Part shown: piece by piece, positions 9,878 through 20,230 of the stretch
Position numbering within the stretch: position 1 is the first letter of the stretch
Layout of the letters: every line of letters begins with the position of its first letter
From: Lumbricus rubellus
Lineage: Eukaryota > Annelida > Clitellata > Crassiclitellata > Lumbricidae
Direction of reading: 5' to 3'
DNA length: 64,000 nucleotides
NCBI GenBank assembly: GCA_945859605.1
Contig: OX243821.1
Coordinates: forward strand, 1,914,009 to 1,978,008
Translations under genes and position numbers: made by a program
Notes under the pieces: generated by a model
Told to the model about the DNA's origin: nothing
Database searches by the model: none
What the model saw: only the letters and a program-made list of their open reading frames with translations

Positions 9878-9962
9878 TAGATTCTTCTCAGAGGTGCTCG
9901 CGATTACAACGCGGACACTGAATCGGAGTTTCACTCCGAAGCGCTGAGCAATTTTGAGTGAG
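9878..9962 (-). mobile_element. SINE family 1 fragment (3' half)
   Basis: CAGAGGTGCTCGCGATTACA, CGGACACTGAATCGGAGTTT and CGAAGCGCTGAGCAATT match the body of the family 1 copies, but the tRNA-like head is missing. The same truncated form follows repeat F at 18436 and 55190. Confidence 0.6.
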
Positions 9963-10560
9963 GCCATCCGGGAGATAAACCAATCTACCCACTTTTTTAA
10001 AATGCGTGTGTCTTCTGTCAGTTGCTAAGATTTATTTAGTCTGTGTTTTTGTGAATTGTTTCAACTCGCATTCGCAAACTGTAACAGATTGCGGTCTGTC
10101 AACCAGATTGCTCAATTAAAAAGGATTGCGGTCAACTAGATTGTCGGAAATTAGTAGAAAATTATAATTATAAGAAGGCGCGAATTTGTAACAGACTTTG
10201 TCAAACAATCAATAAAAGAACACACGAAAAGACAAAATTAGACACCTTTATAATAAGGTTTCCAAGCTTTTAAATACTTACGACAGCTCACGTTTTATCA
10301 ATTTTACTTCTGGATCGCGTCTTCTACAATCTACAACCATGACGAACTATAATACTAGTCTTAGTCTACTGCTAATGCTGCCACCACAGCCACCATCACT
10401 TATCTTTTATTAAGCTCCATTATATAATATTACGAAGCTCCGCTCTATAGCACAGAACAACTGAGTAAAACGACTCGAATCTTAATACTCAGCAACCAAC
10501 TCAGAGGATCGAACCCGTCTCTCCTTGCCTTACATGCCAACTAACCACCAGTAGCGATTT
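9963..10560. repeat. Repeat-array segment: tail block and A module, P2 at 10242
   Basis: The tail block (TCTGTCAGTTGCTAAGATTT and TTGCGGTCTGTCAACCAGAT) precedes the hinge text GAACACACGAAAAGACAAAA and P2 at 10242. Module A ends at about 10545 with ACTCAGAGGATCGAACCCGT. The same order recurs at 17700-18080, 36810-37400 and 54270-54860. Confidence 0.75.
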
Positions 10561-10810
10561 TAATTCTACAAAGATTTTCTGGCGATGGGCTAAACCTGCT
10601 TCTCCCGGATCGTAACCCTATTATGCTAGACCCCTTCGGCACCTCGGTCCGCAGCCTGCTAAAAATATATTGCCACTGAAACGCAATTGTAAAGATATCA
10701 CACACAGAAATGAAATCTGAACAAAGTGCAATAACCGTTTTTGCACTTAGAACACCTTTCAGTGAAATTGTTAACGCTCTATATAAGTAAGTCAGTTTCG
10801 CATGATTGGT
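10550..10810. repeat. B module with P1 at 10752
   Basis: AGATTTTCTGGCGATGGGCT, CTCCCGGATCG and CCGCAGCCTGCT lead to P1 at 10752. TATATAAG follows 28 nt after the core start, then GTCAGTTTCGC. Confidence 0.8.
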
Positions 10811-11009
10811 GGAATTTATTCAAATCAACCAACAAAAAGATATGTCTACATCTTGGTGGTCACGGAGTTGTCATTTGACAACCGGAAGTGCTCAAAATAA
10901 ATTAAAATATATAAAAAGGTGTTTTCTTTTGTAAAATTTACATGTTTTTTCTATTATAACATATCCATAATTTATTGTTTTTAAATAAATAATGTCATTC
11001 TATAGAGGG

Positions 11010-11437
11010 CATAGATGTAAAAAACGATGGAAACAGAATAAAAAACGGTAAAAAACGACGTTTTTTTCAAAATAATAAAAAACGACAAAAAACCATAAAA
11101 AACGGAAAATAATTTGACTTTGCTACATCTAAAACCGCATTTTAACCATGAAAATCTTGATTAGGAACCTACTACACGCAGGCTATCTCTTAAATGATGA
11201 TGTTGTACGATGAAATAATGACTTTAGTTAGCTGAATTCTTGAGTGTTGGCGGAAAACATAAGGAATTAACAGAAAAAATTAAAATTAAAAAAATAATAA
11301 CAGAAAGTAAATGAATAAATAAAGATAAAGAAATAATTAAAAAAACGATAAAAAACGAAGGGAAAAATAAAAAACGAAAAAAACGACGTTTTTTGGGAGC
11401 GGATAAAAAACGGAAAAAAATGTTTTTTACAACTATG
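11010..11437. mobile_element. hAT-like MITE (AAAAACG family) with 8-bp duplication
   Basis: Termini CATAGATGTAAAAAACG and, on the other strand, CATAGTTGTAAAAAACA are inverted. ATAGAGGG flanks at 11002-11009 and 11438-11445. Many AAAAACG motifs cluster near both ends. The second copy at 21352-21796 shares the central text CTACATCTAAAACCGCATTT and has its own duplication. No coding capacity. Confidence 0.9.
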
Positions 11438-11883
11438 ATAGAGGGGATTTAGGGCTATTTTCTCGTACCAATTAATTTGTATTTTGATGACCGGAAGTGC
11501 TCAAAATAAATTAAAATGTGTGAAAATGTCGATTTTTTTACGACGCAAAACGACAATGGCATAATTTTCTGTTTTATTTTGATTTTTCGATAGATATGCA
11601 TATTTTTTTCTTCTGATTGTACATAAAAACGACTTATAACTAGTTTTTATAGTTGAATATTTGACTTTATTAAATATAAATTATATATATCATGTTCTAC
11701 ATACACAAAATCCAACATTTTACTTTTGTTTTGTGGAATCTATGGGTGCTCATGGAAAAAAATTCATAACTTCGAGGTGCATTCATATATATTAAACCTA
11801 AATATATCATTTTGTGCAGAAATGAATGCTGAATCCATTGGTGTATTACAAGTTATGATATCTCAAACCAAACCGAAAATCCA

Positions 11884-11950
11884 GGGGGTGGTAACCACCC
11901 CCCCTTGGTAGTCAGTGTTACAAAAAATAGCGTGGTAGCCCGAGGGTTAA
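11884..11950. mobile_element. piggyBac-like element end with subterminal palindrome
   Basis: The arms GGGGGTGGT (11884-11892) and ACCACCCCC (11894-11902) form a palindrome. It is followed by CCTTGGTAGTCAGTG and the terminus GCCCGAGGG next to TTAA (11947-11950). The layout matches the ends at 4153, 42238 and 63696. The other end is not identified; the hAT-like MITE at 11010 and the duplicated GACCGGAAGTGCTCAAAAT text near 10880 and 11495 may lie inside it. Confidence 0.55.
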
Positions 11951-12490
11951 ATTGCCAAAAGGGTCATCAGCAATTTTGACATGGAAAATTTGCATAGGCC
12001 TATTTTCCAGATATTTTGACCAAATGACTAAAAAAGGTCTTCAGATTTTTCGGCCAAAGATCTAGGCCTACGAATTTTATTCCGACCCAATGCCGAGAAA
12101 TTTGCCCCTCGAAAATGTCTGTATCCGCCCCTGCTTACCAATGCGCAGAGATATTCACCATCAATAGAGACAACATCCTTGAAGGCACACACACGCACAC
12201 ACACACACACACACACACCACTCTAGATACTGAGGACAATTGCAAAATGAAGTGCTACTCACACTGGGCCAAGTAAGAATCAAAGGTGTCAAATATTTAC
12301 CCATAATATTTTATAATAAGTGCCACTGGTACTCCATGTAACAGATAAAGCTTGGTAGCCTTATGGTTAAGAAATCGTTTTGCAGTTTGAAGTCAGTGTA
12401 AACCTACTACGTTCTGTCTGTTGTTTATTGAATTAAGCGAATATATAAATAACGCTGCCAATTGAACACCTTTATTAGCTATATTCCGCG
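11951..12490. repeat. Module G, copy 1 of 3
   Basis: ATGACTAAAAAAGGTCTTCA text, ATCAATAGAGACAACATCCT, the AC run, TGAAGTGCTACTCACACTGG and TAACAGATAAAGCTTGGTAG occur in the same order at 46890-47490 and 60180-60540. It ends in an ACACCTTTATTA box at 12466. Confidence 0.75.
12186..12219. repeat. AC dinucleotide microsatellite
   Basis: An AC run with one CGC interruption, inside module G. Equivalent short runs lie at about 60330 but are absent from the 47280 copy. Confidence 0.9.
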
Positions 12491-13244
12491 CAATTAATTA
12501 CTGCTTTCATTGCCTCCGCTATAATATTGTTGAGCCGTCGCTAAAAATAGTATGTGGCATCCCCTCTATAACACCGTCGCTAAACATTATGGCTACTGGT
12601 AGCTTGTAACCAGAGAAACATAACACCAACAACAGCTTTTTGTTGCCCATGCACCACTGTTTTGTAAAACGGATTTTTCGTCATTTTTTAAAATAAAACT
12701 GCACCATTAACGATTTAATTTGGCAAAGATTTTTACCCGTTCAACTTTATCGTGTGAAATTTTGGAAACATACTCATGGTCCAACTCTCTAGATATTTTG
12801 AAACGCAAGTGTAAAGATTTCACACCCATGAATTAAATCTGAAAAGGCGTGATAGCCGTTTTTGCACACCTTTAAGTAAAATTCTCAGCGGTTTATATAA
12901 TCAAGTAAGCTTTGCACAATTGGTGGGTTATTTTTAATACATTAAGCTAAAATATCAAAGTCCATATTAACGGCCTTGTGTACACAACAAAAAACCAAGG
13001 ACATCTTAGACACCTTTAAGTTATATTTCGAAAGCTTTTAAATGCCTTGGTCAACTCGCGACTTATAACTTTTTTTCAGTCTAGTTGACTTCAACTCTAT
13101 TGCTAATGCTGCCATCGTCACGGTGACCCATAACCACTAATCATTTATGTAGCTCCATTATATAATTACGATCGGATAAGACTTTTTTTACTCCAGAGTG
13201 GCATCCCTGGTCCTTAAACACTGAATAAAAGAACAGTTGCAGAA
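12491..13244. repeat. Repeat-array unit: B, P1 (12866), P2 (13010), A
   Basis: GCACCATTAACGATTTAATT starts module B. P1 at 12866 has TATATAA 28 nt downstream, and P2 at 13010 follows after 144 bp, one of the shortest P1-P2 spacings here. Module A continues with GCTAATGCTGCCATCG. Confidence 0.75.
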
Positions 13245-13257
13245 CATTATTTGAACA

Positions 13258-13349
13258 AAATGCTTATCAAGTGCTGTAATATGCCGAACAAATTTCTGTC
13301 CAGGGTAACGGCCTCTGTTGTCATAGACCCTGGTCAAATCGGATCCATC
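13258..13349 (-). mobile_element. 92-bp retroposon insertion with 13-bp target duplication
   Basis: CATTATTTGAACA at 13245-13257 is repeated at 13350-13362 around the insert. The insert reads on the minus strand GGATCCGATTTGACCAGGGT and onward. One frame of it is open (DLTRVYDNRGRYPGQKF), but no domain is recognised. The insertion split the bases immediately upstream of a P2 core at 13360, leaving the core intact. Confidence 0.8.
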
Positions 13350-13359
13350 CATTATTTGA

Positions 13360-13910
13360 ACACCTTTAAATAATTTTCCACCAGGTATTAAATATTTCAG
13401 AGACACATGGCTCATCATTATCTTATCTTTGTACGTACATATTAATTGCATTACTATTAGCCTACACTATACTGCTAATTCTACCGTTGTCAATGGATAA
13501 TCTAAAATTATTATCAACTTAAAGCGCTCCCGGGGTGATGAAATAATCAAACCCCCGTTTGGACTATACCAGAATAGACTATCCGGGGTATTAAATTAAT
13601 GTATCCTTATTTTTGAAAAATGCGTTTAGACCTATTTGAAAAATTTACGGTGTTATCAAAATTTAAAGTGACTCTGATAATGATTGTTTTAAGTGTCCTA
13701 AGCAATGTTCAGAGCAAGACAACTCGCATTTATTTAGTGACTCTAAGTGTTCTTTAGTGTTCTAAATGTTCTAAGTGCTCTAAAACCAAATGAAGCAAAA
13801 TTATCTTATCTAGTTGGAATAGGCCTAAACATACCTGTTAGTGTCATCGTCCAAAACAAAGCAGAAGGAAGTTAATTTGCAAAAATAAAATAGCTGGGGA
13901 GGAGGCACTA
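13360..13910. repeat. P2 (13360) with diverged A sequence and AT-rich filler
   Basis: The ACACCTTTAAATAATTTT core is followed by module A text for about 130 bp. From 13500 to 13910 I see no module beyond a short TTCTAAGTG-type repeat near 13750. Confidence 0.55.
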
Positions 13911-15190
13911 TTAACACGGGTGGTGCCCTATTTCGTGACACCATCACTGTCACCATTATTCCATTAATCATTTATGAAGATCCGCTATTTAATTACGAAG
14001 CATCACAGGATAGCACTGAATAACTGATGGACTTTAATCTCAAAGTCAGTACATATATTAACAACTTCAGAGATTCGAATCCGTGTTCACCATGTTACAA
14101 GGCAGAAGAGGCTGAAGCCAATCATAGACAACCATTTTACCATGATCAATAGACACAACAGCGTAGAAAGCACATGAAAGGACAAGCGCAGTTTAAACTT
14201 AATAATCTGAACGACGTGTAATTCGTTCAAAACGTACATAATATAACATAACATTTTATTCGGCCACCTAAGTGCAATATTGTTAATAAAGATCTTCCCG
14301 AGTAGTAGCAAGTTTTAAGTACTGATGTCAGTTTAACGACGACGACGACGGTGACGATGATATTTAAACACCTTTAATTATTGTTTCACAGGTTGTTAAA
14401 TGCTTCCGTCGACTCACCGATCATCAATGTACTCCCTGAAACTACAACTATCACTATCCGACGATAATTATTATATTAGGTAATTGACCTAAATTATTGT
14501 AAGGCCATATCCGGGAATTTTGCAGGGCAGGCTTCAATCGCCCATTGCGATTTCTTATGCTGTAGTAACGAGAACGAATTAATTTAATAATGAAGTGTAT
14601 TCAAATGAAGAAGTTTGTGATAGGAATTATATAAATTTAGACGAAATTTTGGTCGTTTATAAAATTATGGATGACGACAAAAACCGTCAAAATAATGCGG
14701 AGAGGGTACGATTAACACGGGTGATACTCTATTTCGTGACACCGTCACTGTCACCACTAATCATTTATGAAGCTCCACTTTATAATTACGAAGCATCACA
14801 AGATGGCGCTAAATAGCTGAGTGAAGGACTTGAATATAATACAGAGTAATAACTTCAGATAATCGAATCTGTGTTCGTCATGTTACAAGGCAGATGCTAT
14901 AACCAATTATCATAGGCAACCATTTCCCATGATCAATAGAGACAACGGCGTAGAAAGCACATAATCAATAGAGGACAAGCGGCGTGTAATTCATTCATTC
15001 ACTAAGAGGACATAATTATTGTTAATAAAGAGCTTCCCGAGTAGTAGCAAGTTTAAAACTGATGTCAGTTTAACGATGACGATGATGAGGGTGACGATGA
15101 TATTTGGACACCTTTAAATATTAATTATCAAGTTTATAAATACTTCCGTCGACTCCCTCTCTTCAATGTAGTTTTTAAACTCGTTACGCG
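13911..15190. repeat. 740-bp tandem duplication of A plus P2 (14368, 15108)
   Basis: The block CACTGTCACC, ATTACGAAGCATCACA, GATCAATAGA, TTCCCGAGTAGTAGCAAGTT, GTCAGTTTAACGA and P2 occurs at 13920-14430 and 14700-15170. The P2 cores are 740 bp apart. Each has a short GAC/GAT run just before P2. A third copy of the downstream half is at 51830-51960. Confidence 0.8.
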
Positions 15191-15540
15191 AATCAACGAT
15201 AAGTTTCTCGTATGATTGTTGTTCAAAATTTAGCAGTAGCAAATTAAAAAATGAAAAATGTATCTTTTACTAAAATATTTCACGTGTATCAAACAACTCA
15301 ACATTAAAACTCCTATTTATTCTTTCATCACTCTTTCACTCTACCAAATCACACACAACGGACACTCCTATCAAAAGTCTCTTAGCGTACATCTCTTCTA
15401 CAGCCGCTCTGTCCATCTGTCTTTCTCTCTGTTTCTGTCTCTATCGCTCTCCGGCGTCGGTCGCACAGCAGTAGGTAGCAATAAGTTGCAGTAAGTTGCA
15501 GTGAGTTGTGAATTGTCCTTCATCTGTTAAAAACAGATGA
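15191..15540. other. Unassigned AT-rich sequence, CT-rich at right
   Basis: No gene or module is recognised. Short CT-rich text at 15410-15450 and a triplicated GTAAGTTGCAGT-like string at 15485-15505 are the only structures. Confidence 0.4.
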
Positions 15541-15544
15541 TAGG

Positions 15545-15655
15545 GGAGTGCTTTTGGTTCCGTTTGCTCGTACCTCTATCATGCAGAGTCGTGTTTTTCT
15601 GTGGTTGGTCCCTCTGGTATGGAATGACCTCCCACTTGAGTTTCGCCTGCTCCCT

Positions 15656-15749
<94 letters not shown>

Positions 15750-15862
15750 CATTCTATAAGCACTAAAAAACTGTTCTGTTTGGTCGTACTGGAGTCGGGA
15801 GCGCCTCTGAGTAGTTTCCTTGGAGAGGCGCTATATAAATACTTGAATGAATGAATGAATAA
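15545..15862 (+). pseudogene. L2/CR1-like LINE 3' fragment with CT run and GAAT tail
   Basis: The + frame encodes LLVPFARTSIMQSRVFLW and VWNDLPLEFRLL, matching the minus-strand frame at 57575-57745 (VWNGLQQELRLL). W-N-x-L-P near the C-terminus is typical of L2/CR1-clade reverse transcriptase proteins. A CT run at 15657-15744 interrupts the end of the frame. The 3' region, GAGCGCCTCTGAGTAGTTT and GGCGCTATATAAATACTTG, ends in GAAT units. Confidence 0.8.
15657..15744. repeat. CT dinucleotide microsatellite inside LINE fragment
   Basis: An uninterrupted CT run of about 88 bp replaces the sequence between the coding end and the 3' region of the L2-like fragment. Confidence 0.97.
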
Positions 15863-16340
15863 AAAGTCGAAATTGCAAAAGGTCATCAGAACGTTTGAGC
15901 ATAACAAGTAAACATTTTAACACTTTACCGAAGGAACATGAAAGATCATCAGAAATTTCATGCGTAGAACCTTCGTCTCCCTAAAAAAAACAAGTATTTC
16001 CGGAAAATTTTCAATCCAGTTTTTAATAGCCTTTCGTTTCGATCGTATAATGCCTTTTTAAAACTCAGAGTGGCATTTCTATTCGTTTTAACACTAAATA
16101 AAAGAACGGTTGTAAAAATGTCATTCAGACACCTTTAAATAATTCTTATCCAGCTATGAAATAATTCCGTCGACTGCCGATGCATGAATGATGCAATCGG
16201 TCAGAGATGCAACCATCACTATTACTCTAAGGCTAAAGCTGCCACCATCAACACAAAACATTTATGAAGCTCCGCTATATAATTACGAAGCTCTGAGCGA
16301 TGGCGCCGAGTAACCATTCAATATGCGCTACAATAAGTGC
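15863..16340. repeat. Repeat-array segment: module H and A, P2 at 16129
   Basis: Module H text (GAACCTTCGTC, TTTTCAATCCAG, TAGCCTTTCG) recurs near 21955, 26870, 33880, 37900, 55380 and 59030. It is followed by P2 at 16129 and module A with GCTCCGCTATATAATTACGA. Confidence 0.7.
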
Positions 16341-16564
16341 ACATACAAACAAACAATAATATTATACTACTACATACTCAACCACAACGATTAACCTAAA
16401 CACCTTTTCAACGATAATCTATTCCCAATAAATGAATTGAAGACCTGTTTAAAGCACTGTTTCTATTTCTGTTGCTTTTGGTTAGAAACTACCGACAAAG
16501 GCGTTAAAAACGCTGACGTCGTGTCGAAAGTAATAATATTAATACACGAATAAAATTGGTCTTC
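16341..16564. other. Unassigned sequence
   Basis: No module or gene is recognised between module A and the RTE-like fragment. Confidence 0.4.
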
Positions 16565-17060
16565 ACCTTGTCACCTTGTGCTGTCAGTTCGTTGAACTCT
16601 AGCGATCGTTAAGGCCAGCCTTCTCCATTGCTTTCTTTCTGATGTCGCTTCTCTTAGTTGTTCCAGATTCATTCCTGTTGTTTCTTGAACATCGTCCAAC
16701 CACCTTTTCCTTGGTCGTCCTTGTTTTCTCCTTCCCTCACCGCATGCCAGCATCATATCTTTCTCCAAACCATTTGAACGCAAAGAAAACCAACTTTCTT
16801 CTTAGCACTGTTTGTTGTAACGACTCATCCATATCGATACCAATTTCTGTGCGCACCCACTCATTTGTTCTTTTTTCTTCCCAAGATATTCTCTGCATCT
16901 TCCTCCAAATCCACATCTCACATGCGTTAATCTTTTTCTTCATTATCTTGGTCATTGTCCATGTCTCAAAACCATATAGTACTGTCGGTGTTATCAAAGC
17001 CCTCACCAGTCTTTTTTTCGTATCTGTACTCACATGCCTATCCTTCCATATTTTTTCCAA
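16565..17060 (-). pseudogene. RTE-like LINE ORF2 C-terminal fragment, frameshifted
   Basis: Two overlapping minus frames (17060-16737 and 16783-16571) together read as the end of an endonuclease-reverse transcriptase. The order is LVRALITPTVLYGFETWTM, RISWEEKRTNEWV, VLRRKLVFF, then LEKDMMLACGEGRRKQGRPR and RWLDDVQETTGMNLEQLRE. This order and the LYG-x-E-(T/S)-W motif are known from RTE/BovB-type elements. A frameshift near 16740-16780 and loss of the 5' part make it non-functional. The 3' region ends near CACAAGGTGACAAGGTGA, as in the 47200 copy. Confidence 0.85.
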
Positions 17061-17280
17061 ATAAAACGTAGGGTGGCGATTAGAAAAACTGCAATGAATG
17101 GATTGGGAACAAAATGGTCTTAGCCACCTTGAAATAACTTTTACATCGGTAATATATAAGTAAGTGGCATTTAGTTTATCATGTTCCGTAGGTTTGTCGA
17201 AAAATAAAAAGTTTCAGAAAAAACACCCATACTCAAGTTTTTCATGTGTAAAAAATCTAATCTTTATTGAAACGCCTGCA
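17061..17280. repeat. B-module fragment with decayed P1 near 17125
   Basis: CACCTTGAAATAACTTTTAC followed by ATATATAAGTAAGTGGC is a recognisable but mutated P1 with its TATA-like element. Confidence 0.6.
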
Positions 17281-17284
17281 AGAC

Positions 17285-17525
17285 GCACTGCAAATTCTAC
17301 CGTTTTCAACACATACGCCCGTTGATAAGTGTGTTCCGTTTATGTAGCGCATTTCAACACATTCGATTGCGGCCTAAAAAAAGCAAATTTTCAAATTCTA
17401 CCGTTTTCAACACATACGCCCGTCGAAAAGCCTTGCCTTTCAATTCGTGCCCGTTTCAAATGGTGGCTCAATTGTGTTCCATTTATGTAGCGCATTTCAA
17501 CACATTCGATTGCGGCCTTTTTTAC
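17285..17525. repeat. Tandem duplication inside a Helitron-like element
   Basis: Two copies of CAAATTCTACCGTTTTCAAC and CACATACGCCCGT, followed by TTATGTAGCGCATTTCAACA and CATTCGATTGCGGCC, occupy about 17290-17378 and 17390-17518. The second carries an extra 30-40 bp. Confidence 0.85.
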
Positions 17526-17559
17526 TGACACGCTTTAGGGCGCTATCCGTGTCGCTGTC

Positions 17560-17692
17560 CGGGAGGGGCAGGGGAGGGGGAGGGGGAGGAGAAGGTGGAG
17601 AAGGAGGGGGAGGGTGAAGGAGGGTGGGGAGGGGGTGGGGGAGAGGAGGACGGTCTTTTCTGCCACAGTAACGCGTGGCCAGGTTCAGCTAG
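17560..17692 (+). mobile_element. Helitron-like 3' terminus with G-rich tract
   Basis: A hairpin, GCCAC (17662-17666) with GTGGC (17675-17679), is followed by CAGGTTCAG and then CTAG at 17689-17692, with T next. A short hairpin about 10 nt before CTRR followed by T is the Helitron 3' signature. Upstream (17563-17655) is a GGGGAGGGGGAGG-type G-tract with strong quadruplex potential. The 5' TC end is not located; no helicase is present, so the element is non-autonomous. Confidence 0.65.
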
Positions 17693-18150
17693 TAATTAAT
17701 AAATGTAATTTAATTGCATGCTGTCTGTTCTGTTAGTTGTTAAGATTTTTGTGTTCTGTTATATTTCGTACTTGCCCACTATAACGGGTTGCGGTCAGTC
17801 AATCAGATTGGTCAACTAAAGCAAAGAAAATTTTTGTAAGAGACTTTATGAAAAACACAATAAAAGAACACACGAAAAGTCAAAATTAGACACCTTAAAA
17901 TAAGGTTCTCCAAACTTTTAAATACTTCATTCAACTCACGTTCCATTAATGTCTTGGGTCTGATGCTTTCTACAACCTTATAACAGACTATAAGGACTTG
18001 AATCTAATACACAGCAACCAACTCAAAGGATCGAACCTGTCTTTATTCGCGTTATAAGACAACCGCCCTAGCCAACTAACCACCATATCATATCCGTCAG
18101 TCAATAGATTCAACACCATACTAAATACACACCTCTTTTAGATGCACAGG
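17693..18150. repeat. Repeat-array segment: tail block and A module, P2 at 17890
   Basis: TCTGTTCTGTTAGTTGTTAA and ACGGGTTGCGGTCAGTCAAT lead to GAACACACGAAAAGTCAAAA and P2 at 17890. Module A follows with GATCGAACCTGTC. Confidence 0.75.
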
Positions 18151-18440
18151 CGCTGAATAAAAACAAAACAGATAGGCGGGGGGGGTCAAGATCCGGAGAG
18201 TCAGGCGAGGAAGTTAGACAGACAGCTAGCCTATGGTGGATGATGTTAAGAGTTGGAATGGCGTGGGAGATAAGGGGAAGTGGAAGAATAAAGATAGGTT
18301 CCATCAAAAATCAATTTTTTAGACTTACTTATAATATTATATACCGTAAATAAATTGTATTTAAAGGTGTTTTAAGTTTCGAGTGTAAGATCTGTGCGGA
18401 TATAGCGAGAGGTGGAGTTTGTACCAGCTTTTTATATAGC
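18150..18440. repeat. Repeat F copy 2 with inverted box at 18361
   Basis: Same order as 9620-9870: GTCAAGATCCGGAGAGTCAG, CTAGCCTATGGTGGATGATG, GATAAGGGGAAGTGGAAGAA, then an inverted TTTAAAGGTGTTTTAAG box. Confidence 0.75.
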
Positions 18441-18600
18441 ACCACTTAGGATTTCTTCTCAGAGGTGCTCGCGACTACGGCGCCGACACTGAATCGGAGT
18501 TTCACGCCAAAGCGCCGAGCAATTGCCATTGAAGGACTTGCCCAAGATCCTTACGCGGCGACTTGAGGTGGATTCATACCTGAAACCGTCCGTTTATAAA
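18436..18600 (-). mobile_element. SINE family 1 fragment
   Basis: TTCTCAGAGGTGCTCGCGAC, CACTGAATCGGAGTTTCACG and AGGTGGATTCATACCTGAAA match family 1; the end of the tRNA head is missing. Confidence 0.7.
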
Positions 18601-18609
18601 AGACGAATT

Positions 18610-19000
18610 CGCTAATGTAACACCTTGGGGCTCCCACAGTTGGGTTTACTGAACAGTGTTACCACATTTTTTAAAAATCCGGTTCTGAATTTGACTGTTT
18701 GTATGCTAAAATTGCACCATAAAAACTTAATTTTGCAATAATTATCTTGGAACGGGCTAATCCACCCCTCCCGGATTGTTACTCCATTTTCTTAGGCCCC
18801 TTAATATGGCCTGCAACCGGCTAAAAATATATTGCCATTGAAACGTCACTGTAAGATTTCATAAGAAAAAAAATAAAATCTGAAGTAAGAATAGCGCCTT
18901 AAATTTGGATTTAAAACACCTTTGAATAAAATTTGAATGGTTTATTTATATAAGTCAGCTTGGATCAAACGGTGTACAACTTTTAAATTCAGCTGTGTCT
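18610..19000. repeat. B module with P1 at 18916
   Basis: TTTACTGAACAGTGTTACCA, TATGCTAAAATTGCACCAT, the hairpin-region text GGAACGGGCTAATCC and P1 at 18916 occur in the standard order. A TATTTATATAAG element follows P1. Confidence 0.75.
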
Positions 19001-19227
19001 TTCTCAGCCACTCAATTAGTTTGTTTACGTTGCGGTCCATCGTAATCGTAACCGTAATCGTAATCGTAATCACGAAACTTCTACAGCGCTTGCAAAAGCA
19101 AAGTCTCGGGAACCAGCTTAATCACAGGCGCTTTATCAAAACAAAATCGATGAGTAGCGGGTCAAGATCAGGAGAGTCAGGCAGGCAGACAGATGGACGG
19201 ACGGACGGTTAAGGTGGGTGTTTGTAT
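19000..19227. repeat. Repeat F copy 3, split by a SINE
   Basis: GTCAAGATCAGGAGAGTCAG and a GACGGACGGACGG run precede the insertion. The remainder of F (GTGGGTGATGTTTATGGTTG) resumes at 19437. Copies at 9620 and 18150 show the unbroken state. Confidence 0.7.
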
Positions 19228-19437
19228 GTGCACGTGTTATAGCGCCCCTTCAATCTCCCTACTCAGAGGCGCTCCCGAATGCAGAGCGGACACTGCATCG
19301 GAGTTTCACGCCGAAGCGCTGAGCAATTGTGAGTGAAGGACTTGCCCAAGGTCCCTACGCGGTTGAGGGTGGATTCGAACCTCGAACCTTCCGGCTTCAA
19401 GGCAACAACGCCACCACTGTACCACCGCGCCCCACAA
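19228..19437 (-). mobile_element. tRNA-derived SINE family 1, near full length
   Basis: On the minus strand the head begins GGGGCGCGGTGGTACAGTGG (A-box-like) and has GGTTCGAATCC (B box). The body has GCAATTGCTCAGCGCTTCGG-type text and GGAGCGCCTCTGAGTAGGGA, then GGGCGCTATAACACGTG. AAGGTGGGTG on the left and AAAGTGGGTG on the right are a probable target duplication with one change. The tail resembles L2 ends, suggesting mobilisation by an L2-type LINE. Confidence 0.85.
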
Positions 19438-19559
19438 AGTGGGTGATGTTTATGGTTGAAATGACGAGGGAGGTGAGGAGTAGATGAGGTATTCGGAGGA
19501 TAAATCGAATTTATGTTTAAACACTTGGTCAAATGATCAAATCTAACAGTCGATATTCA

Positions 19560-19960
19560 TGAACGACCTTTTTTACTGCATCATCCACAACCTTTTCTGA
19601 TTGTCCTGTATTTCTGGGTCCCACACGGGTTTACTGAACAGAGTTATCACATTTTTTGTTCATCCGGTTCAGAATTTGACTGCTTGTACGCTGAATAAAA
19701 GTTTAATTTCGCAAAGATTTTCTGATGGCGGGTTAATCCAACTCCTCCAGGATCATTACTCCATTTTGCGAAGACCCCTGATGAAAAAATATTGCCACTG
19801 AAACGCCACTGTTAAAATTTCACACTCCAAAATAAAATTTGAACTAAGAATTATAGCCGCTTTTTGTACTTAACAGACACCTTTAAATAAAGATTTCCAC
19901 TGCATATAAATACAATTTCTGTGCGCACCCACAGTAAGTCAACTTCGTGCAATCAGTAGA
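19560..19960. repeat. B module with P1 at 19877 and a 20-bp filler insertion
   Basis: B-module text leads to P1 at 19877 and CATATAAATA. Between the TATA-like element and GTAAGTCAACTTCG lies CAATTTCTGTGCGCACCCAC (19913-19932), identical to 16841-16860 in the RTE-like fragment. Confidence 0.75.
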
Positions 19961-20230
19961 TGAAGCTTATAAATTAATCGCAGTCGTTGCTCTCAGCCAT
20001 TCAGCCACTGGATGCATTCTGCCAGTGCCAGTCCCAATTCAGGATAAAGAAGGAGGGCGCCGCTGCTGGTCATTGATATGAAAATGTTGTTGAATGGTAT
20101 CTAAATGACGCACTGGCTCTAAAAGATCTAAAAGATGATTATTTTGGCATCAAAGATGAATAAATTATACCGAACACATTGTGACTATTACTAATGTAAC
20201 ATCGCGTTTAATAAACCCTTTTGTGATTGC
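19961..20230. repeat. LINE-type 3'-end fragment and flank
   Basis: TGCCAGTGCCAGTCCCAATT and AGAAGGAGGGCG (about 20020-20060), then GATTATTTTGGCATCAAAGA, are shared with 25650-25700 and 31085-31110. Confidence 0.6.

Noticed and set aside
16642..17064. Plus-strand 140-residue protein
   Set aside because: Shadow of the minus-strand RTE-like fragment, which has recognisable motifs.
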